A stretch of DNA of 64,000 bases from Bradyrhizobium valentinum (GTDB lineage Bacteria; Pseudomonadota; Alphaproteobacteria; Rhizobiales; Xanthobacteraceae): the NCBI RefSeq assembly GCF_001440405.1, contig NZ_LLXX01000121.1:13078-77077 (forward strand), in the 5' to 3' direction. Shown here one piece after another: positions 59,761 through 64,000 of the stretch; position 1 is the stretch's first letter; the number at the start of each line of letters is the position of its first letter. A program made the position numbers and the translations under genes. Below the pieces are notes generated by a model, which searched no databases, had not been told where the DNA came from, and saw nothing but the letters and a program-made list of their open reading frames with translations.

Positions 59761-61524
59761 ATGCAAGCGCCTGGACCAGAGCGAAGACTCGCAGCGGTTC
59801 TTGCCGCCGACATGGTCGGCTACAGCCGGCTGATGGAGGCCGACGAGGCGGGCACGCTCGCACGTCTCAAGACCCACAGACTTGAGCTCATTGATCCGGT
59901 CATCGCCAAGAACCGCGGTCGCATCATCAAGACAACCGGCGATGGCCTGCTGGTCGAGTTCCAGAGCGTTGCCGACGCAGTGCTGTGCGCGGCCGAGGTC
60001 CAGCGCAGAATGGCGCGGCGCAATGCCGACGTTTCGCCGGCCCGGTGGATTCAGTTCCGCATCGGCATCAATCTTGGCGACGTGATCGTCGAGGAGAACG
60101 ACATTTTCGGCGACGGCGTCAATGTCGCGGCGCGTCTCCAGGTGCTTGCCGAGCCGGGCGGCATCTGCATCTCGGGCGCGGTGCGCGATCAAGTCGGCGA
60201 TCGGCTCGACGACATCGCATTCGAGGATCTCGGCGAGCAGAGCGTCAAGAATATCACCCGCCCGATCCATGTCTTTCGGGTGCGGCTTGACTCGGCCACG
60301 ATGGTGGCGCTCGAAAGCAGCAAGGAGGCCTCGGCGACGTCAGTTACCAGAAAGCCCTCCATCGCCGTGCTGCCGCTGGTGAATATGAGCGGCGATCCGG
60401 AGCAGGAGTTCTTTGCGGACGGCCTCACCGAAGACATCATCACCGAGCTGTCGCGCTTCCGTGACCTGCTTGTCATCTCACGCAACTCGACCTTCGTGCA
60501 CAAGGGCAAAGCCGTAAAGGTGCAGGAGGTCGCGCGCGAGCTCGACGTCGAATATGTGCTCGAGGGCAGCGTGCGCAAGGTCGGCGATCGCGTCCGCGTC
60601 ACCGTGCAGTTGATCGACGCGCAAACCGATCGGCACATCTGGGCCGAGCGCTACGACCGCAAGCTCGAAGACATCTTCGCCATCCAGGACGAAGTGACCG
60701 GCGCAATCGTTGCAACGCTTCCCGGCCGCGTCGAAGCGGCCAGGCAGGAACACGTAAAGCGCAAGCCAACCGATAACATGGCCGCGTATGAATGCGTCCT
60801 CGCCGCCAAAGTGCTGCACCACCGCTCGCAGCGCGATGCCAACGCAGAGGCGCAGCGTCTGCTTGATCGCGCCATCGCGCTCGATCCCAATTACGCGCAC
60901 GCCCATGCCTGGAAGGCCTGCGTCCTAGGCCAGACCTGGGTCTATGGATGGTGCGCGGATCGCGACGCCACCTTTCAGCGGGTCGCTGACGAGCTGCAGA
61001 TTGCGCTAGCGCTGGATGACAACGACAGCGACGTTCACCGCATCCTGGCTGCGGTCAACCTGACGCGCGACGATCATGACAAAGCAGCCTATCATCAGGA
61101 ACGGGCAATTGCGCTCAATCCAAACTATGATCTGGTCGTGGTGCAGCAGGGCGAGTTTCTGACCTGGCTGGGGCGGCCGGAAGAGGGGATCGACTGGATC
61201 AGGAAGGCGATGCGCCTCAATCCGTACCACCCCGAGCGCTTCTGGAACCACCTTGGCCGCGCGCTCTACTGCGCCGAGAGATTCGCGGAAGCGGCCGAAG
61301 CCTTCGCGCGGATCACGCGGCCCGACCACACCCATCACGCCTTCCTCGCGGCCATCTTCGCGCAGATGGGCAATAACGTTGCCGCGGCCGCACATGCCGC
61401 TGAGGTCGTGAAGCTTGAACCGACTTTCTCGGTGGCCGCCTATCTCGCCACCCAGCACTACAAGCAGGAGGCCGACCGCAGGCGGCACGAGGCGGGACTA
61501 CTCAAGGCGGGGTTACCGGGGTGA
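59761..61524 (+). CDS. Class III adenylate/guanylate cyclase with TolB-like and TPR region
   Basis: 587 residues from ATG 59761 (GAGAGGCGAAA upstream). Class III cyclase domain at about 8-180: LAAVLAADMVGYSRLMEADE (metal Asp D17), KTTGDGLLVEFQSVADAV (second metal Asp), FRIGINLGDVIVEENDIFGD-GVNVAARLQ with conserved Asn and Arg. A TolB-like N-terminal domain (SIAVLPLVNMSGDPEQEFFA-DGLTEDIITELSRF) spans about 200-335, then TPR-type repeats to the end (ALDPNYAHAHAWKACVLGQT, ALNPNYDLVVVQQGEFLTWL). This architecture is greatly expanded in Bradyrhizobium. It makes a cyclic nucleotide, probably cAMP, in response to an unknown protein or metabolic cue. The longer frame from 59593 would read the tandem repeat as protein and is rejected. 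Confidence 0.93.
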   Translation: MQAPGPERRLAAVLAADMVGYSRLMEADEAGTLARLKTHRLELIDPVIAKNRGRIIKTTGDGLLVEFQSVADAVLCAAEVQRRMARRNADVSPARWIQFRIGINLGDVIVEENDIFGDGVNVAARLQVLAEPGGICISGAVRDQVGDRLDDIAFEDLGEQSVKNITRPIHVFRVRLDSATMVALESSKEASATSVTRKPSIAVLPLVNMSGDPEQEFFADGLTEDIITELSRFRDLLVISRNSTFVHKGKAVKVQEVARELDVEYVLEGSVRKVGDRVRVTVQLIDAQTDRHIWAERYDRKLEDIFAIQDEVTGAIVATLPGRVEAARQEHVKRKPTDNMAAYECVLAAKVLHHRSQRDANAEAQRLLDRAIALDPNYAHAHAWKACVLGQTWVYGWCADRDATFQRVADELQIALALDDNDSDVHRILAAVNLTRDDHDKAAYHQERAIALNPNYDLVVVQQGEFLTWLGRPEEGIDWIRKAMRLNPYHPERFWNHLGRALYCAERFAEAAEAFARITRPDHTHHAFLAAIFAQMGNNVAAAAHAAEVVKLEPTFSVAAYLATQHYKQEADRRRHEAGLLKAGLPG

Positions 61525-61596
61525 GGTTGCAGAAGCCTGAGTAGTGCCTAGCCGTGGCTCGCGGCATACAGCCCGCCTTCGCCAAGTGGCTCCGGC

Positions 61597-61773
61597 GCGG
61601 CAGCCTTCGCTTGCTTCGCCACGATAGGACTGAGTGTGGCTTGCCGAGCCGTAGCTTGCGAAAAAGACTGGTTACGGATGGAGCCCGGCTTCGCCCTTCG
61701 GGCTACGCCGCGGCAGCCTTCGCTTGCTTCGCTGCGATAGGGCTGAGTATGGCTTGCCGAGCCGTAGCTTGCG
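61597..61773. repeat. Direct repeat pair (about 65 bp each) next to tRNA-Val
   Basis: CGCGGCAGCCTTCGCTTGCT...GATAGGACTGAGTGTGGCTT-GCCGAGCCGTAGCTTGCGA at 61597-61661 recurs at 61709-61773 with few changes, offset 112 bp. Confidence 0.8.
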
Positions 61774-61788
61774 AAGCAAGCGAAGGCT
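61715..61788. repeat. 18-bp inverted repeat touching the tRNA 3' end
   Basis: AGCCTTCGCTTGCTTCGC at 61715-61732 and its exact complement at 61771-61788. Placed directly behind tRNA-Val on its strand, it could fold in the precursor; there is no U-tract. Confidence 0.75.
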
Positions 61789-61862
61789 GGTGGGCGCGAC
61801 AGGGATCGAACCTGTGACCCCTACCATGTCAAGGTAGTGCTCTCCCGCTGAGCTACGCGCCC
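61788..61862 (-). tRNA. tRNA-Val (anticodon GAC)
   Basis: Cloverleaf on the minus strand: acceptor GGGCGCG/CGCGCCC (7 bp), D-arm GCTC...GAGC, anticodon stem CTACC/GGTAG with loop TTGACAT giving anticodon GAC, T-arm ACAGG-TTCGATC-CCTGT. The CCA end is encoded (61788-61790). 75 nt including CCA. Reads Val codons GUC/GUU. Confidence 0.97.
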
Positions 61863-61995
61863 TGGATCGGACGACCAGTCGTCCCGCTCCAGCTTTAATC
61901 GTATTGGGTGGGGTCCGTATATCGGCTCCAAAGCGCCCCGGCAAGGATGCTTCGAGGTAATTTCTGACGTGATTTCGCTCGAAATCGAGGCCGAA

Positions 61996-62355
61996 TCAGG
62001 CCGCCAGCATCTTGTTCACTTCGCTGACCAGTTCGCGCAGGTGAACCGGCTTGGCCAGCACCTTGGCGTTCTTGGGCGCGTCCGAATCGGAATTCAGGGC
62101 GACGGCGGCAAAGCCGGTGATGAACATGATCTTGATGTCGGGGTCGAGTTCCGAGGCGCGGCGCGCCAGCTCGATGCCGTCCATTTCCGGCATCACGATA
62201 TCAGTGAGCAGCATCTCGAACGGCTCCTCGCGCAGCCGCTGATAGGCCGACATGCCGTTATCGTGGGGCGAGACCTGAAACCCCGCGTTTTCCAGCGCCT
62301 TGACCAGGAAGCGGCGCATGTCGTTGTCGTCTTCGGCGAGGAGGATCTTGTGCAT
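61996..62355 (-). CDS. cpdR: Response regulator CpdR
   Basis: 119-residue single-domain receiver. Acidic pair in LLAEDDNDMRR, phosphoacceptor D52 in LLTDIVMPEMDG, conserved Thr in MFITGF and Lys in VLAKPV. In alphaproteobacteria unphosphorylated CpdR localises and primes the ClpXP protease for cell-cycle proteolysis, and the CckA-ChpT phosphorelay turns it off. The size, the RRFLVKALENAGFQV opening and the position divergent from N-formylglutamate amidohydrolase, near a tRNA-Val, fit CpdR rather than another receiver. No output domain. Confidence 0.93.
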   Translation of the reverse strand: MHKILLAEDDNDMRRFLVKALENAGFQVSPHDNGMSAYQRLREEPFEMLLTDIVMPEMDGIELARRASELDPDIKIMFITGFAAVALNSDSDAPKNAKVLAKPVHLRELVSEVNKMLAA

Positions 62356-62678
62356 GGCGGTCAGTCATCGAGCCCGGGCTTGGAGGATCATTCCACCCAC
62401 TAAGCCCGACTGAGGGTAAATTTCGGGTGAAGGGTAGCGGCGTCTTGGCTTGGCAAGCAGCGCTATTTCTGTAGCGCCCCATATCAGGATCGATCAAGGC
62501 GGCGCTTTTCGGGCGTTTGCGACACCTTCCAGCCAGGACAGCGGCTTTTTTCGCTTGGCAGAATGATTGCGATTACGGACAATGCATCCTTACAAAACCC
62601 TGCCCCTCTCCGGCAGAATCGGTCGCTTGATCGATCGGCCCAAAGGGAATGCGGACATTCAAGGGACGGCGCCCGACG

Positions 62679-63566
62679 ATGACCCAGTTTGATGGCGAGC
62701 TGTCGCCCCCGTTCGAGATCGCGGAGCCAGCGCACTGGCGTGCGCCGATCATCTTCAACTCGCCCCATTCCGGCTCGGTCTATCCGCTCGAATTCCTTAA
62801 CGCCTCCCGGATCGACCTTACCGCGCTGCGCCGCTCCGAGGATTCGTTCATGGACGAATTGATCGGAGACCTGAGCGCGCAGGGCTTTCCGACGGTCCGG
62901 GTCAATTTTCCCCGCTCCTATGTCGACGTGAACCGCGAGCCCTATGAGCTTGACCCGCGGATGTTCACCGGCCGCCTGCCGAGCTTTGCCAATACCCGCT
63001 CGATGCGGGTTGCTGGTGGCCTCGGCACCATTCCGCGCGTGGTCGGCGACGGGCAGGAAATCTACCGCGAGCGGCTTTCCGTCGACGACGCGCTGGGGCG
63101 GATCGAGGCGCTCTACAAGCCCTATCACCGCGCGCTGCGGCGGCTGATCAACAAGGCTCATCAGGCGTTCGGAACCGTGATCCTGGTCGATTGCCATTCG
63201 ATGCCGTCGGTCGGCGTCTCGCGCGACGAGCCGCGGCGGCCCGACATCGTGATCGGCGACCGCTACGGCACCAGTTGCGCGAGCCTGCTGCCCGACGTCG
63301 TCGAGGAAGTCATGAGCAAGCTCGGCTATTCGATCGGGCGCAACAAGCCCTATGCCGGCGGCTTCATTACCGAGCATTACGGCAACCCGGCCAGCGGATT
63401 GCACACCGTGCAGCTCGAGCTCAACCGCGCGATCTACATGGACGAGCGGCGGCGCGAGCGCAGCCCGCGCTTTGCGCAAGTGGCCACCGATTTCGCCGCG
63501 CTGGCGGAAGCGCTGGCGCAGGTCCCGCTCGGCGATCTCGGCCCGTTCCAGGCGGCGGCGGAGTAA
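62679..63566 (+). CDS. N-formylglutamate amidohydrolase
   Basis: 295 residues of the HutG2/FGase family, zinc-dependent, which hydrolyses N-formyl-L-glutamate to glutamate and formate in histidine breakdown. Motifs: APIIFNSPHSGSVYPLEFLN (metal His), FPTVRVNFPRSYVDVNREPY-ELDPRMF, TVILVDCHSMPSVGV (metal Asp-His), DIVIGDRYGTSC and GGFITEHYGNPASGLHTVQL-ELNR. ATG 62679 fits the expected N-terminus; an in-frame ATG at 62649 would add ten residues. No hut genes adjoin it, so it may serve elsewhere. Divergent from cpdR over 323 bp with no other content. Confidence 0.93.
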   Translation: MTQFDGELSPPFEIAEPAHWRAPIIFNSPHSGSVYPLEFLNASRIDLTALRRSEDSFMDELIGDLSAQGFPTVRVNFPRSYVDVNREPYELDPRMFTGRLPSFANTRSMRVAGGLGTIPRVVGDGQEIYRERLSVDDALGRIEALYKPYHRALRRLINKAHQAFGTVILVDCHSMPSVGVSRDEPRRPDIVIGDRYGTSCASLLPDVVEEVMSKLGYSIGRNKPYAGGFITEHYGNPASGLHTVQLELNRAIYMDERRRERSPRFAQVATDFAALAEALAQVPLGDLGPFQAAAE

Positions 63567-63581
63567 GAGGCTACGCCTAGC

Positions 63582-63655
63582 CGTCATTCCGGACGTCGCG
63601 CAGCGGCGATCCGGAATCTCGAGATTCCGGGTTCGCTTCGCGCCCCGGAATGACG
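63582..63655. repeat. Palindromic repeat, family A
   Basis: CGTCATTCCGGACGTCGCGC...CCGGAATCTCGAGATTCCGG...CGCCCCGGAATGACG, 16 bp after the amidohydrolase stop. Confidence 0.85.
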
Positions 63656-63670
63656 ACAGAGCACCCCAAG

Positions 63671-63702
63671 AAAAAAGGGCCGCTTGAATGAACAAGCGGC
63701 CC
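63671..63702 (-). terminator. Rho-independent terminator of the small RNA
   Basis: On the minus strand: GGGCCGCTTG, loop TTCATT, CAAGCGGCCC, then six T residues. Perfect 10-bp stem. Confidence 0.9.
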
Positions 63703-63758
63703 AAGTCTAGGGAGGAAACGCCCAAGGAGGGCAGCGATAGGGCGAGGCCCTACCGCAC
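63671..63758 (-). ncRNA. Candidate small RNA with CCUCC motifs (alpha-r14-like)
   Basis: About 88 nt on the minus strand. The 5' part folds as TAGGGC-CTC-GCCCTA; the middle has GCCC-TCCTT-GGGC with anti-Shine-Dalgarno bases in the loop, followed by single-stranded GTTTCCTCCCTAGACTT. It ends in the hairpin GGGCCGCTTG-N6-CAAGCGGCCC and TTTTTT, a textbook Rho-independent terminator. CCUCC-loop RNAs of this layout occur in alphaproteobacteria, where they pair with ribosome binding sites (alpha-r14 family). Assignment to that family is from memory of its layout; existence of a transcript is well supported by promoter plus terminator. Confidence 0.7.
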
Positions 63759-63764
63759 CGCAAC

Positions 63765-63793
63765 AATATGCGGCCGCGCTGCACAAAACGCAA
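63765..63793 (-). promoter_or_regulatory. Sigma-70-type promoter of the small RNA
   Basis: Minus strand TTGCGT (63793-63788), 17-bp spacer, CATATT (63770-63765). Predicted start near 63758, giving an ~88-nt RNA up to the terminator. Confidence 0.6.
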
Positions 63794-64000
63794 GGGTTTT
63801 CGGCTCGGTTCCGGTCGAGAGTGGAATAGGCTGGCGGATCGGCAACACCGCCAAGACGTGACTTTTATATATGTAAAATCAATAACTTACACGGATTCCC
63901 GGCCAAGCCCCGGCGCCACTGCAGTGCTAGTATGCCAAAACTCGCGACTTCGTGATGGCGTGGCTAACCAAAAATCCACGCTTAAACGAAGCCTTTTCGA
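63794..64000. other. Window-end region, AT-rich patch and possible gene start
   Basis: An AT-rich stretch (TTTTATATATGTAAAATCAA and following, about 63862-63889) stands out in GC-rich DNA and may be a promoter. ATG at 63955 opens a frame (MAWLTKNPRLNEAFS...) that runs off the window; too short to judge. Confidence 0.25.

Noticed and set aside
61788..61862. Prophage or island attachment site at tRNA-Val
   Set aside because: No integrase, no duplicated tRNA end and ordinary housekeeping genes on the other side.

Overview
The window reads as chromosomal DNA of a Bradyrhizobium-type alphaproteobacterium (Nitrobacteraceae). GC is high and codon use is alphaproteobacterial. The products include several orphan Bug/TctC solute-binding proteins, a Bradyrhizobium-type D-tartrate dehydratase, CpdR and MdoGH, and intergenic regions carry many palindromic repeats of the kind scattered through Bradyrhizobium genomes. 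No phage, integrase, transposase or CRISPR genes were seen. Accessory character shows instead as gene remnants and repeats.

Layout. 1-5.2 kb: 5' part of a Bug protein, then a LysR regulator divergent from a shortened SDR, pirin, WrbA, a DUF5996 protein and a small zinc-ribbon protein. 5.4-9.9 kb: family 2 glycosyltransferase, remnant of a glycoside hydrolase, galE, DUF1080 protein, cupin remnant, DUF2171 protein and a hypothetical. 9.9-14 kb: one large cytosolic c-di-GMP protein (five GAF domains, GGDEF, EAL). 14.4-17.6 kb: Ldh-type dehydrogenase, flavin monooxygenase and FAH hydrolase operon. 17.8-21 kb: Bug remnant, acyltransferase, serine hydrolase, AhpD-like protein. 21.2-28.2 kb: D-amino-acid transaminase, four-gene amino-acid ABC transporter, LysR and D-amino-acid dehydrogenase, which look like one D-amino-acid uptake and catabolism locus. 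28.5-34.5 kb: complete tripartite tricarboxylate transporter tctCBA, M20 peptidase and a second flavin monooxygenase. 34.7-40 kb: ThDP enzyme, then LysR, Bug protein and D-tartrate dehydratase. 40.4-47.4 kb: small envelope proteins, degenerate GFA protein, Old Yellow Enzyme, ModE-like regulator, aldehyde dehydrogenase, SDR and a zinc-ribbon protein.

47.5-52.5 kb: a GNAT/membrane-protein pair, then a TetR-PspA-YiaA stress module with three TGAGC-type palindromes between tetR and pspA, and a duplicated yiaA tail with a 17-bp tandem repeat. 52.7-61.5 kb: Rieske-like remnant, secreted proteins, KstD-like flavoprotein, mdoG-mdoH for periplasmic glucans, and an adenylate cyclase/TPR protein preceded by four 19-bp repeats, each holding a palindrome. 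61.6-64 kb: tRNA-Val(GAC), cpdR, N-formylglutamate amidohydrolase, and a candidate small RNA with CCUCC motifs, a promoter and a Rho-independent terminator.

The most notable signals are the PspA/TetR operator array, the small RNA at 63671-63758, the tandem palindromes ahead of the cyclase gene, the D-amino-acid locus, and the number of broken genes sitting next to intact operons. All functional calls rest on recognised motifs and family resemblance by eye. No database search was run.
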